Shown here piece by piece: positions 13,170 to 22,618 of a DNA stretch of 40,984 nucleotides. The DNA comes from Bacteroidaceae bacterium (GTDB taxonomy: Bacteria; Bacteroidota; Bacteroidia; Bacteroidales; Bacteroidaceae). Made by a program: the position numbers and the translations under genes. The notes beneath the pieces are model-generated. The model searched no databases, was not told where the DNA came from, and saw nothing but the letters and a program-made list of their open reading frames with translations. The stretch covers positions 1 through 40,984 of the forward strand of contig JAFZFZ010000019.1 in the NCBI GenBank assembly GCA_017557005.1, read 5' to 3'. The stretch's first letter is position 1; each line of letters opens with the position of its first letter.

Positions 13170-14795
13170 TTAAAACTTGAAGGCGGCTCCTGCCATGACA
13201 TTGATTCCCTGTGAGGGGTAGCCCGCATAGCGGTGGTAATGGCGGTTGAGGAGGTTATGGCCATCAAGGAAGAAGGAGAGTCGTTCGTTGAGTGCGTAGT
13301 GGGCACCGAGGCTCCAATCGATGATGGCACGCTCGCGCTGACCCTCTACAGCAGTAAACATGATGAGGCGGCAGTCGGTGTGAGCATACAGCCCTGAGAT
13401 GATGCGTACGCGAGCATTGACACGGGTGTCAAGCTGGGGAGCACGAGTAAGGATGCCGCGATTATCGCCCACCATCCAATGATTGTAGCTACCCTCAGCG
13501 GTGATGGCGTACAAATCCTTATGGGTGTAGCTTGCCTTTGCATGCGCATAGGCAACCTGTGCCTTGTGAGTGCTGAAACCAGAGTAGATAGTTCCTAAGG
13601 TATCGATTGCATTCTCAAAGAGAGCATTGCCCGTAATGCGGTAGCCTCCACCAAGCTGAAGGTGAAGTCCCTCGATGATGCGGAGGTTTCCTGTAAGGCG
13701 AGCATTCATGAAGGTGTAGCTGTTTGCCAACTGCCCCTGAGTAGCCCAGTAGGGTGAGAGAGCGTAGAGTGCTCCGAAAGTATGTAGCTGACGGCCTCCA
13801 TCGATGGTGAGATTGGCTGCAAACAACTTAGAGGGGGTATAGCGCAGTTCACAAACTGGTGACACCTGGATAGCCGGACCATAAAGATTCTGAATGTCGA
13901 GGTTGACACCTGCGGTGAGGTCGATGTCACCATAACCATAGTCCCAGCGGGGAGTAAAGCCAAATGAACTGTATGTGCGATAGTTGTCGAGACCCTGATA
14001 CATGAGGAGGTCGCTGCGCACAAGCAGTGAGGCCAATCCATATTCATAGAAGTCGACTCCGAAAGAGGCCTCAGCATGGAAGTGCTGCTCGCTGTGGCGC
14101 TGCTCGTTGGCGAAATAGGCACTACGACCCAATCGGGTATACTGAGCTGCTACATGGTAGCGGTAGTGCTCATGGGCATTACCCTCAAGGCGGAACTGAC
14201 CTCCAAGACGGGTTCCCTGCTGAATATCGGTATTACCCGAGTAGAGTGCGGGCTGCACCAGATAGTTGTAACGATAGTGCGAACCCTCGAGGCCAGCAGT
14301 GAGTGTAGCATTGCCCAACAACAACTTGTAGTCTACGTCGAGACCCAAATCGTGAAGGCTTGAGTGCCAACGCTCCTCGGCATCGGTCTTGAACTTACCA
14401 TTCCATCCTTCGGCATGTGCACCGAATGTGAGGTGATGACGTTCCTTGAAGTGCAGGCCATAGGCAGCTAAACCATCAAAATTAAGGTTGTTGCCCAAGC
14501 CAAGGTGTACATAACCGGGCCATTGAGTCTGGCTAGGCATGTAAGCACTCTGCACCATGCGTGGCATACGCTCAAAGTACTGTACGGGGACGCTCTCATC
14601 GGCATATACGATGGTCTCCTTCTTCATCGAAGGCTCTATCTCCTCAGGGATGAAGTTGCGCTTGACGGCGCCAGCGATGATGGGATTATAGGTGCTTTCA
14701 ACGAGAACCATGCGATTGATGGTGTCGTTGGCATTTTGCGACGCTGCGCCCAAGGTGGCAAGCAGTGTGGTAAGCAGTATAATATATCTTTTCAT
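13170..14795 (-). CDS. Outer-membrane beta-barrel protein, TonB-receptor-like, no plug domain
   Basis: The 541-residue protein has a signal peptide (about 1-19, ending GAAS). An N-terminal motif (MVLVESTYNPIIAGAVKRNFIP, then IEPSMKKETIVYAD) is typical of a Bacteroidetes group often labelled TonB-dependent receptor. The remaining about 450 residues are alternating, aromatic-rich beta strands ending GINVMAGAAFKF, with a terminal phenylalanine as in barrel proteins. No plug domain is seen, so active TonB-coupled transport is doubtful. It follows the large TPR gene after 44 bases on the same strand; TPR protein plus this type of barrel protein is a recurring Bacteroidetes pair. The role is unknown; assembly or trafficking at the outer membrane is an inference. 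Confidence 0.75.
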   Translation of the reverse strand: MKRYIILLTTLLATLGAASQNANDTINRMVLVESTYNPIIAGAVKRNFIPEEIEPSMKKETIVYADESVPVQYFERMPRMVQSAYMPSQTQWPGYVHLGLGNNLNFDGLAAYGLHFKERHHLTFGAHAEGWNGKFKTDAEERWHSSLHDLGLDVDYKLLLGNATLTAGLEGSHYRYNYLVQPALYSGNTDIQQGTRLGGQFRLEGNAHEHYRYHVAAQYTRLGRSAYFANEQRHSEQHFHAEASFGVDFYEYGLASLLVRSDLLMYQGLDNYRTYSSFGFTPRWDYGYGDIDLTAGVNLDIQNLYGPAIQVSPVCELRYTPSKLFAANLTIDGGRQLHTFGALYALSPYWATQGQLANSYTFMNARLTGNLRIIEGLHLQLGGGYRITGNALFENAIDTLGTIYSGFSTHKAQVAYAHAKASYTHKDLYAITAEGSYNHWMVGDNRGILTRAPQLDTRVNARVRIISGLYAHTDCRLIMFTAVEGQRERAIIDWSLGAHYALNERLSFFLDGHNLLNRHYHRYAGYPSQGINVMAGAAFKF

Positions 14796-14839
14796 ATGTT
14801 GCGAATATAATCGTTCGGAAATATGTTGCGTAATGGGAC

Positions 14840-17800
14840 TTATTGTTTCTCAGCGAGTGTCTGCAGACGGTTCTCAACCATAGAGGCTATATCATCATCG
14901 GCCTGGTAGCTCTGCTTGAGCGACAAGAGATATTGCTTGGCTTCGATGAGTTTGTCCTTCTTGACATAGACATCAGACAACAGCACGAAGCTACGGGCCA
15001 GCCAATAGCGATGCGGAGTGCTCACGTTGATGTAGTCGAGCACCTCCTGCTCGGCCTTGTCATAACGATTGGTGTCATAGTAGAGCTGTGCCAAGAGGTA
15101 CTTAGCCTCGGCGCCATAGACGCTGCGGGTATCGTTGGCCAACTTACTCAGATCATCAACTGCAATCTCGTTTCTGTTCTTGGCGAGGTAGGCCTTGGCG
15201 CGGTAGTAGCGCAACTCGACTGCAGTCTCGGGGGTCAACTTAGCATTGCTCAATACGGAAGCCGTTTCCTCGACAATGACATTGTAGTTGCTCAGTGCCT
15301 GCGCCGAACGCAAACGATGAATCTGGGCATGCAACTTGCTCTGTGGGTTATTGGTGATGGCGATAAGGGTACCATATGCCTCCATTGCCAATGCGTAATC
15401 CTTATGGTTATAGGCAAGGTCGGCCATCATGCGTGTTGCCTCTTCGTAATATTTACTGTTACGATGCTCACCCACACGTTGTAAGTAGAAACGCGCCTGA
15501 TCGTAATTGTTTTGTTTGTAGTAGACGCAACCAAGGTAGTACTGGGCAGCGACAATGTAGGCTCCATTGTTGAACTGCGACAGATATTTGGTAAAGCCAT
15601 CAATGGCTGCCTTCTCATCGCCACGTGCATAGGCCAACTCTGCAGCCTTGTAGGTGAGCGAGTCGCGCTCGCTGACGTCAACCTTCACCATGCCCTGAGT
15701 CTGCGAAGCAAATTCGATGTAGCTGTCCACCATATTCTCCTCTACATAGAGATTTTTGAGGTCGCGCATGGCAATATCAGCCTGTTCGCTTCCGGGATAG
15801 TTGAGGATTACCATTTTATATGCCTTGATGGCCGAACGTATCTGATTGTTCTGATAGTGTATGAGGGCAATCTCATTACCTGCCTTGGGAGCATATTGGC
15901 TTTGGGGAAACTGGGTGGTGAGCTGCTCAAACACGTGGATAGCTTGGCTTCCTTGATCGAGTTGGATGTAAGCACGACCCTTCTCGTAGAGAGCATCGTC
16001 GAGGAAGTCTGACTGCGGGTAGCTCTCGATGAGATAGGTGAGCGTACCAATCTTCTCGGTATAGCGTCCGGTAAGACCTTGTGCAAAGGCCTTCTGATAG
16101 ATAGCATAGTCGGTCACCGAGGGATCAATATTGATAGCCTTGTTGTAAGCCTCCTCGGCGGCATTATATTGGCGCGACTGGTAGTAGCAGTCACCAATAC
16201 GCATTTGCGCATCGGCCAACGTGGTCTTGTCAATTGCTCCCGATGCGGCTGCGTAGGACTGCTGCAGTTGGGTAAACTGCTTGAAGGCATCCTGGTAGTT
16301 CTTCTGCAAGAACTGTGCATAGCCCAAGCCGTAGAGAGCCAAGGCATAGGTGCGACCGCGGCGCTCACCCGTGAGGTTCAAGTATTGAGCATAGTCGCGA
16401 GCTGCCTGACGGTAGTTGCCGCCACGATAATAAGCCTCTCCACGCCAGAAGAGCGCATCGGCACCCGTCTGACGATCATAGTTGCCCACCTTGAGCGACT
16501 CATTGAGCTTAGTGATGGCCTTGTCGATATTTCCATTGGCAAAAGCCTCAGCACCGGCCTTATAAAGCAGGTTCTGCTTGGCTTCGAGCACCACGCTACT
16601 AGGCTGCTGAATCTTGGCTATAGAAGCCAAAGCGGCATCATAGTTCTTGGTGTTCATATAGGTCTCCACAAGATAACTATTCACCTGATCGGCATAGATT
16701 GAGTTGGGAAACTCATTGAGGAATCGCTCAAGCACCTGCACCGACTCACCAAATCCCACGTAGGAGGTCTCGTGCACACATACCGTATAGTTATACATTG
16801 CTCGCTCACGCAATTTAGGCTCAGCAGTGAGCGCTGCAGCCTGCTCAAAGCAGAGACGAGCCTTGTTTTTATCGTCAAGTTTGAGGAACGAGAGTCCCGC
16901 ATGCAATTGGGCACTTTGAGCTATGGCATCATCGCCATCGCTCACCATTGCCAACACCTCGGGAGCACGCAGATATTCGCCCGAATTGAAATGGGCCATA
17001 CCCAACTGATACAAAGCATCGCGGTTAGGTTCATCAGCCTCGGCAAGGTATTCTTCAAGCACGATAGCAGCCTGCAAGTAGCGCTGCTGACCGTAGAGTG
17101 CCTCACCTTGGATGCGCTTCATCTCAAGAGTCAGTTCATCCTTTGGTCGTGCCTCGATATAAGCTGCAGCCTCAGCCTCAGCAGCAGCATAATCCTTCAG
17201 TTCGAGGTTGGTAGCCGCTAAGTAGTAACATGCCTGACGCTGATAAGTGGATGATGTCTTCGCCTGCTTGAAGCCCTCATAAGCCTCCTCGTAGCGACGG
17301 GTGGCATAGTCAGTGTAGGCTGTATAAAACACGATTTCATCGGAATATTGTCTGCTGATAACCTTCAGTATGCCCAACTGCGCAGCTGCCTCCTCATGGC
17401 GTCCCTCCTGAATCATTGAGAGCGCATAAGCCAGAATGAGTTTGTCGCGCTCGGCATCGCACAGCATATCGGGATCGACGTCGTGCATGCCGCGTGTCAC
17501 AATACCATAATGGTTTTGCGCGTAGTGGCTCAGGAGAGCCAACGCCTTCATGCGATTATATTCCGGAGCATCGGGATAGGTGCGCAGATATTTCTCAATA
17601 GCACCACTCGCTGTAGCCACATTGCGATGATAGGCAATAAGCACCAGCAGCGAGGCCGCTTCGCGCTCTTGAGCTGCTGTGGGAGCACTCGCCAGAAGTT
17701 CTTGCAACAGTTTCTCGGCCATATCGTACTGATGCTCATTGAAGAGCAAATGGGCTTGTTGCAACTGCCTTTCGGGGATATCGGCACGAGTATAGTTACC

Positions 17801-17875
17801 ACCTGTGGTACCAATGTCTTGGGCTTGCACTGACAGCGAGCCACATAACAAGAATAATAAGAGATATTTCTTCAT
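14840..17875 (-). CDS. Large periplasmic tetratricopeptide-repeat protein
   Basis: The 1011-residue protein has a signal peptide (about 1-19, SLSVQAQ) and then an almost continuous series of TPR-like helical hairpins. Examples are HYAQNHYG, ADALFWRGEAYYRGGNYRQAARDY, ALYGLGYAQFLQKNYQDAFKQF, ADAQMRIGDCYYQSRQYNAAEEAY and AAQYYLGCVYYKQNNYDQARFYL. Several resemble the YbgF/BamD type of TPR. It probably acts as a scaffold in the periplasm. The downstream neighbour is a plugless barrel protein, and the two may form a complex. It has a -7 box 28 bases upstream. No enzymatic domain is visible. Confidence 0.85.
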   Translation of the reverse strand: MKKYLLLFLLCGSLSVQAQDIGTTGGNYTRADIPERQLQQAHLLFNEHQYDMAEKLLQELLASAPTAAQEREAASLLVLIAYHRNVATASGAIEKYLRTYPDAPEYNRMKALALLSHYAQNHYGIVTRGMHDVDPDMLCDAERDKLILAYALSMIQEGRHEEAAAQLGILKVISRQYSDEIVFYTAYTDYATRRYEEAYEGFKQAKTSSTYQRQACYYLAATNLELKDYAAAEAEAAAYIEARPKDELTLEMKRIQGEALYGQQRYLQAAIVLEEYLAEADEPNRDALYQLGMAHFNSGEYLRAPEVLAMVSDGDDAIAQSAQLHAGLSFLKLDDKNKARLCFEQAAALTAEPKLRERAMYNYTVCVHETSYVGFGESVQVLERFLNEFPNSIYADQVNSYLVETYMNTKNYDAALASIAKIQQPSSVVLEAKQNLLYKAGAEAFANGNIDKAITKLNESLKVGNYDRQTGADALFWRGEAYYRGGNYRQAARDYAQYLNLTGERRGRTYALALYGLGYAQFLQKNYQDAFKQFTQLQQSYAAASGAIDKTTLADAQMRIGDCYYQSRQYNAAEEAYNKAINIDPSVTDYAIYQKAFAQGLTGRYTEKIGTLTYLIESYPQSDFLDDALYEKGRAYIQLDQGSQAIHVFEQLTTQFPQSQYAPKAGNEIALIHYQNNQIRSAIKAYKMVILNYPGSEQADIAMRDLKNLYVEENMVDSYIEFASQTQGMVKVDVSERDSLTYKAAELAYARGDEKAAIDGFTKYLSQFNNGAYIVAAQYYLGCVYYKQNNYDQARFYLQRVGEHRNSKYYEEATRMMADLAYNHKDYALAMEAYGTLIAITNNPQSKLHAQIHRLRSAQALSNYNVIVEETASVLSNAKLTPETAVELRYYRAKAYLAKNRNEIAVDDLSKLANDTRSVYGAEAKYLLAQLYYDTNRYDKAEQEVLDYINVSTPHRYWLARSFVLLSDVYVKKDKLIEAKQYLLSLKQSYQADDDIASMVENRLQTLAEKQ

Positions 17876-17902
17876 TACAATCGATTGCTTATTTTAAGGG
17901 TG

Positions 17903-17910
17903 CAAAGATA
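17903..17910 (-). promoter_or_regulatory. -7 box upstream of the large TPR gene
   Basis: CAAAGATA on the plus strand reads TATCTTTG on the minus strand, matching TAnnTTTG. It lies 28 bases before the ATG at 17875. The -33 region is A/T-rich without a TTTG. It is placed between the dgt stop codon and the TPR start, so the TPR operon probably has its own promoter. Confidence 0.6.
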
Positions 17911-17948
17911 GCTATTTTTTTTAATTTATTCTAATCGCATGCCGCGCC

Positions 17949-19280
17949 CTACACGGCAGGCAGACTATTACCATTGATTTTACGATACAGATCGAGAGCA
18001 TACACATCGGTCATACCCGACAAGTAGTCGAGCACAGCCTGCACCTTACCATAGAGTGTAGGGGCCTTGATGTCGTACTGCTCGCTCACCCGATCGATGA
18101 GGAGTTGCGAGTAGGCTTTCTCTGGGTGTGTGACGGCATCGATCATCAACTCTATCAGCGTATTGATGATGCGAAAACCCGCCAACTCGATATCCAGCAC
18201 GTCGCGCGAACGATAGATGCGCTTTACTGCCACCTCGGAACAATGGGCATAGGCATCGCGGCATTGGGCATGGGTGCACTTGATAAGGCTACCGCTAAAC
18301 ACACCTGCCAATATCTCCTCCTCGTGAGCCACGAAGGTCTCGGCACAAGCATCGATGAGTATGCCTATCACCTTGGAACGCAAGTAAGCTATTTGCTCAT
18401 TGCTATCGGTGACCAAATCAAAGGTCTCAGCTACACGTGCCCGACGCTCCTCCTCAACGAATCGCAGCATGAGACCTATCGTTTCATCTCGTGTGAGCAA
18501 CTTCAGTTTGTAGGCATCTTCGAGGTCCATCAGCTGATAGCATATATCATCGGCTGCCTCTACAAGATACACCAGCGGGTGACGACAATATTTCAGCGGT
18601 TCGCCCTCACCACTCAAGCGAATAAGGCCCAATTCATCGGCAATACGTGCAAAGGTATCGGCCTCGCTATGGAAGAAACCAAACTTCGGTTTTCCACCGG
18701 CATAGTCCGAAGCATAGGGGTACTTTACGATGGCAGCCAGCGTAGAGTATGTCAGAGCAAAGCCACCCTGACGGCGTCCGTTAAACTGGTGTGTGAGTAG
18801 GCGAAACGCATTGGCATTACCTTCATAGTGTACGATGTCGTTCCATTCCGTATCAGAGAACTGCGCACGCAACTCCGCTCCCGGTCCCTCAGAGAAATAG
18901 GTCGATATGGCACGCTCACCCGAATGTCCGAAGGGAGGGTTGCCCAAATCATGAGCCAAGCATGCGGCTGACACGATGTTGCCAATCTCCTCTATCGCAG
19001 TACCACGCAACTCGGGATGCTTATCGATGAGCATACGGCTCACGCGGTTGCCCAATGAGCGTCCTACACACGACACCTCCAAGCTATGGGTGAGGCGGTT
19101 GTGCACAAACACACTACCTGGCAGAGGAAACACCTGGGTCTTATTTTGCAATCGGCGGAAAGGGGCCGAAAACACAAGGCGATCATAGTCGCGCAAGAAT
19201 TCCGAGCGGTCATCACCGCCCACTCTATGATGCGCCTCCATACCAAGGCGCTTAGCCGAAATCAGTCTGTTCCAATTCAT
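17949..19280 (-). CDS. dgt: Deoxyguanosinetriphosphate triphosphohydrolase
   Basis: The 443-residue protein starts at the ATG at 19280 (MNWNRLISAKRLG); the in-frame extension upstream is untranslated leader because the promoter lies at 19309-19339. Dgt cleaves dGTP to deoxyguanosine and triphosphate. HD-domain motifs are present: NRLTHSLEVS supplies the first histidine, AACLAHDLGNPPFGHSGE the HD pair, and a later region VEAADDICY the final aspartate. The early segment FLRDYDRLVFSAPFRRLQNKTQVFPL is also typical. It is divergent from dut across 261 bases, so two deoxynucleotide-pool enzymes share this intergenic region. The TPR gene downstream is likely separately expressed. Confidence 0.95.
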   Translation of the reverse strand: MNWNRLISAKRLGMEAHHRVGGDDRSEFLRDYDRLVFSAPFRRLQNKTQVFPLPGSVFVHNRLTHSLEVSCVGRSLGNRVSRMLIDKHPELRGTAIEEIGNIVSAACLAHDLGNPPFGHSGERAISTYFSEGPGAELRAQFSDTEWNDIVHYEGNANAFRLLTHQFNGRRQGGFALTYSTLAAIVKYPYASDYAGGKPKFGFFHSEADTFARIADELGLIRLSGEGEPLKYCRHPLVYLVEAADDICYQLMDLEDAYKLKLLTRDETIGLMLRFVEEERRARVAETFDLVTDSNEQIAYLRSKVIGILIDACAETFVAHEEEILAGVFSGSLIKCTHAQCRDAYAHCSEVAVKRIYRSRDVLDIELAGFRIINTLIELMIDAVTHPEKAYSQLLIDRVSEQYDIKAPTLYGKVQAVLDYLSGMTDVYALDLYRKINGNSLPAV

Positions 19281-19308
19281 ATTGTACATATATGAATAAT
19301 TCAAACTG

Positions 19309-19339
19309 CAAATATATGAATAAGCGAGCGAAATACAAA
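19309..19339 (-). promoter_or_regulatory. Promoter of dgt, embedded in the hairpin repeat
   Basis: On the minus strand TTTG (19336-19339), 19 bases and TATATTTG (19309-19316) match the Bacteroidetes promoter exactly. Transcription would begin about 20 bases before the ATG at 19280. The -33 box and spacer begin CTTTGTATTTCGCTCG, identical to the rdgB promoter. Confidence 0.85.
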
Positions 19340-19365
19340 GTTTACTTTGATATTTCATTGCGAGC
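19324..19365 (+). repeat. Dispersed hairpin repeat, copy 2 (dgt promoter)
   Basis: GCGAGC flanks the element on both sides. Between them GAAATACAAAG and CTTTGATATTTC form a hairpin with a TTTA loop and one bulged base. Relative to copy 3 (39986-40025) the stem bases change from CAAAG/CTTTG to GCAAG/CTTGC, keeping pairing. Confidence 0.8.
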
Positions 19366-19541
19366 AAGAGTTTATCTCAAACTCACATAAGGAGACCTCT
19401 TTTTACGTGCATTTGGTTAGAAAATAAAGAACACCCCACGTTTTTGCTTGCTCAAGTTGGGAGTGATTATTACTTTTTTGTTATAAAGTATGGTATATGA
19501 CGTGAAAAATGTGTATTTTCGCAAGATAAAACCAAAAGAAC

Positions 19542-19985
19542 ATGAGCAATATGGAAAAAGTACAAATCATAAATCGTGGACATCACGCTTTGCCTGCGTA
19601 TGCCACAGAACTTTCGGCCGGCATGGACCTTCGCGCCAATCTTTCTGAGCCTATTGTATTGAAACCCTTGCAACGCTGCCTTGTACCTACAGGACTCTAC
19701 ATGGCGCTCCCCGAAGGGTATGAAGCACAAGTACGTCCACGCAGTGGCTTGGCCTTAAAGAAAGGTATCACCGTGCTCAACTCACCCGGCACTATCGATG
19801 CCGACTATCGCGGCGAAGTGGGAGTGATACTAATCAACCTCTCGGCCGAGGATTTTGTGATTGAAGATGGCGAGCGCATAGCACAGATGGTCATCGCACG
19901 CTACCAACAGGTAGAATGGGAGGCCGTGGAGGTGCTCTCAGAAACCGAGCGCGGTGCAGGTGGTTTCGGCCATACGGGAGTGTAA
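19542..19985 (+). CDS. dut: dUTP diphosphatase
   Basis: The 147-residue trimeric enzyme converts dUTP to dUMP and pyrophosphate, preventing uracil entry into DNA and feeding dTMP synthesis. The conserved motifs are present: AGMDLRANL (motif 1), [11 protein letters not shown] (motif 2), [20 protein letters not shown] (motif 3), GERIAQMVI (motif 4) and the C-terminal [10 protein letters not shown] (motif 5, with H where many have S). An ATG nine bases in (19551) is an alternative start. A TATTTTCG -7-like box at 19514-19521 lacks a good upstream box. It is divergent from dgt and may start the long plus-strand operon that follows after 55 bases. Confidence 0.95.
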   Translation: MSNMEKVQIINRGHHALPAYATELSAGMDLRANLSEPIVLKPLQRCLVPTGLYMALPEGYEAQVRPRSGLALKKGITVLNSPGTIDADYRGEVGVILINLSAEDFVIEDGERIAQMVIARYQQVEWEAVEVLSETERGAGGFGHTGV

Positions 19986-20040
19986 AGTGTATACCTCATA
20001 GCAACAAAAAGAGAAGAGATAGAAAATAACGTATAATCGT

Positions 20041-21780
20041 ATGCTACGCAGATATTCTTGGGTACTCATAGTGTGGACAATGCTGATGGCTACTGCTTGT
20101 AGTTCATCGCGCAAGGTCGTGGCGGCCGACGAGGCACCCGCACTAACGACAGCCGAGCAGAGAAGGTATGAATATTACTTTCTCGAAGCTATAAGGTTGG
20201 AGCAGCAAGAGTGTTACGATGAAGCATTCGAGATGTTGCGCCATTGCCTCGAGATTTGTCCTACGGCACCATCGGCGCTATACAAGACAGCTACTTACCT
20301 CTTCTTCCTCAACAATAAGGAGCAGGCTTTGGAAGCATTGCTCAAGTCGGTAGAATATGAGCCCGACAACTATTGGTATCGCCAAACATTAGCTTCGTAC
20401 TACCAAACCAACCGCGAATACGACAAGGCCATTGCTGTGCTGGAGGAGATGCAGCAACAATTCCCCAAGCGCAATGGCGAACTGCTATCAGCCTTGGTGA
20501 GTCTCTACAGTCACACGCAACAACACGACAAGGTGATTGATGCCTTGACACGACTAGAGCTACTGATGGGAAAATCGGAGGCCATCAGCATGGAGAAGTC
20601 GCGCAACTATCTGCTCATGGGCAACAAGGAGGGCGCCTTCAATGAGATGGAGGCATTGGTAGCAGAATATCCAGAGAACAGCTACTATCGCGTGGTATTG
20701 GCCGAGGTGTATATTGACCATGGACGCGCCAACGATGCCGAACCGCTGCTGCGCGAGGTGTTGCGCGAGGAGCCCGACTATGGCCCAGCCAAAATCACGA
20801 TGGTACAATATTATAAGGCATTAGGCGACAGCATTGGCTATCGCGAGATGGTAGACTCGGTAATCATGTCGGGCACAATAACCGATGAGGTCAAGGTGCA
20901 GATGATGTTGCAGATGATTGCCGACAAAACCGATAGCGACTACATGCTACAACTCTTCGACCGCGCCATACAACAGCCTCAACAATCGGCCAGGATGGGA
21001 CACTTATGTGTGCAGTATATGCTCAAACTTGAATTGCCCGAAGAACGAGTGCGTCCCGTATTGCTGCGCATGCTCGAAGTGGAGCCTGACCATGTACAGG
21101 CTCGCCTGCAACTGCTGAGCTATGCTGCAAGACGAAACGACTTGGAGGAGATCATTACCATCTGTTCTGAAGCCATAGACTATAATCCCGAGGTGCTTGA
21201 GTTCTACTACTACAAAGCATTGGGACTCTATCAAGTCGACCGCTATGATGAGGCTTTGGCAACCTACCGCACTGCAGTGGAGCAGATAACTGCTGAAAGT
21301 AATCGGGAAATGGTGGCCGATATATATACAGCCATGGGCGATTTGCAGCACCTACGAGGCGAAAGCAGCGAGGCTTACCTATGCTATGACTCGGCACTTG
21401 TATACAACCCGGCAAACATTCTGGTGCTAAACAACTATGCTTACTTCCTGTCTGAGGAGAATCGCGAACTTGATAAAGCTGAGCAGATGAGCAAACGCAC
21501 CATTGAGGCCGAACCAAACAATGCTACCTATCTTGACACGTATGCATGGATATTATACCGCTTAGAACGATATGATGAGGCTCTACAATACATGGAGCGT
21601 GCATTGGATGCCGATTCGACTGCAAGCGATGTACTCTATGAACATGCAGGTGACATTTGCTACAAGTTGGGTGATGTGGAGCGCGCACTCAACTATTGGA
21701 AACAGGCTTTGGAGTTGCAGCGCAAGGCTGAATCTGTAGAGCCCAAGCTGGAAAGAAAAGTAAAACTAAAGAAGATGTAA
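20041..21780 (+). CDS. TPR-repeat lipoprotein
   Basis: The 579-residue protein begins with a lipoprotein signal peptide (MLRRYSWVLIVWTMLMATAC; lipobox ATAC, cysteine 20), so it should be membrane anchored. Multiple TPR units follow, such as EQQECYDEAFEMLRHCLEIC, YYQTNREYDKAIAVLEEMQQ, YKALGLYQVDRYDEALATYR, LNNYAYFLSEENRELDKAEQ and YAWILYRLERYDEALQYMER. It is followed two bases after its stop codon by the DUF4292 gene and then the EnvC-like gene; this dut / TPR / DUF4292 / M23 order recurs in Bacteroidetes and suggests a cell-envelope function. The partner is unknown. A short gap after dut suggests cotranscription. Confidence 0.88.
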   Translation: MLRRYSWVLIVWTMLMATACSSSRKVVAADEAPALTTAEQRRYEYYFLEAIRLEQQECYDEAFEMLRHCLEICPTAPSALYKTATYLFFLNNKEQALEALLKSVEYEPDNYWYRQTLASYYQTNREYDKAIAVLEEMQQQFPKRNGELLSALVSLYSHTQQHDKVIDALTRLELLMGKSEAISMEKSRNYLLMGNKEGAFNEMEALVAEYPENSYYRVVLAEVYIDHGRANDAEPLLREVLREEPDYGPAKITMVQYYKALGDSIGYREMVDSVIMSGTITDEVKVQMMLQMIADKTDSDYMLQLFDRAIQQPQQSARMGHLCVQYMLKLELPEERVRPVLLRMLEVEPDHVQARLQLLSYAARRNDLEEIITICSEAIDYNPEVLEFYYYKALGLYQVDRYDEALATYRTAVEQITAESNREMVADIYTAMGDLQHLRGESSEAYLCYDSALVYNPANILVLNNYAYFLSEENRELDKAEQMSKRTIEAEPNNATYLDTYAWILYRLERYDEALQYMERALDADSTASDVLYEHAGDICYKLGDVERALNYWKQALELQRKAESVEPKLERKVKLKKM

Positions 21781-21781
21781 T

Positions 21782-22618
21782 ATGACAAAACAAATCAAAA
21801 CAAGAAAACTTAGCATATTGGCATGCTTGATACTCGCAGTGGCACTCACCGGTTGTCGCACCAACCGCAGCGCTGAGAAGCAGGAGTTGCGCTTAAAGAA
21901 ACAATATTCAGAACAGGTGCTGCAACTTGCCAAACCTCAGGCTGAACTCACGAACCTCACCGCACGCACAGCCATCACCCTCGACTATGGCATGGGCTCA
22001 GTAAACGTGAAGGGACGCCTTAAGATGCGCCGCGACGAAGCCATACAGATGACCATCACAGCATTGGGACTGATGGAGGTTGCCTGCGTTGAGTTTACCC
22101 CACAGCATATCTACATCATTGATCGTATCAACAAGCGCTACACCAAAGTTGATTATGCTTCGGGCATGCTCAGCAACATTGGAGTCAACTTCGAAACCAT
22201 ACAATCGCTCTTTTGGAACCGCATCTTCATCCCCGGCAAAGCAGAAGCATGGCAACACCCCGAGGACTACGAAATCAAGGTGTCGGGCAATCAACTTTGT
22301 GTAACACCTGCTCGTCAGCGCATGCTCAAAAGTTTCTTCTACACCGATGAGGACTGCCGTCAGCTGCAGCAGACATTGCTCGAGTTGAGTCACTACGGAG
22401 CCATCTGGCGCTACGACGATTTCGACCAGTTCGATGGACAAGAGTTGCCCACAACCTTCGACATTTCGATTACCAGTTCATCCTACGCTGCAGGTGCCCA
22501 TGTCGCACTGAGCAGCATCTCTACTACCGACAACTCATGGAAGAGCGGAGTTGATCTGTCACGCTACAAGGCCGTAGAATTTAACGAACTACTCTCTATT
22601 CTAAATACACTACGATGA
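21782..22618 (+). CDS. DUF4292-type lipoprotein
   Basis: The 278-residue protein has a lipoprotein signal (about 1-25, LTGC lipobox) and a beta-rich body of DUF4292 type: RTAITLDYGMGSVNVKGRLKMRRDEAIQ, then IYIIDRINKRYTKVDYASG and ESIQSLFWNRIFIPG-like strands. This resembles LolA/LolB-style folds that bind lipids, but a lipid role is inference. Its stop codon overlaps the ATG of the EnvC-like gene, and it starts two bases after the TPR lipoprotein, so translation of the three is coupled. Together with EnvC it is likely part of an envelope maintenance module. Confidence 0.8.
   Translation: MTKQIKTRKLSILACLILAVALTGCRTNRSAEKQELRLKKQYSEQVLQLAKPQAELTNLTARTAITLDYGMGSVNVKGRLKMRRDEAIQMTITALGLMEVACVEFTPQHIYIIDRINKRYTKVDYASGMLSNIGVNFETIQSLFWNRIFIPGKAEAWQHPEDYEIKVSGNQLCVTPARQRMLKSFFYTDEDCRQLQQTLLELSHYGAIWRYDDFDQFDGQELPTTFDISITSSSYAAGAHVALSSISTTDNSWKSGVDLSRYKAVEFNELLSILNTLR

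Noticed and set aside
17949..19367. Longer start for dgt upstream of 19280
   Set aside because: The extension reads through the promoter and hairpin repeat (19309-19365) and encodes no conserved sequence; MNWNRLISAKRLG is the natural start.
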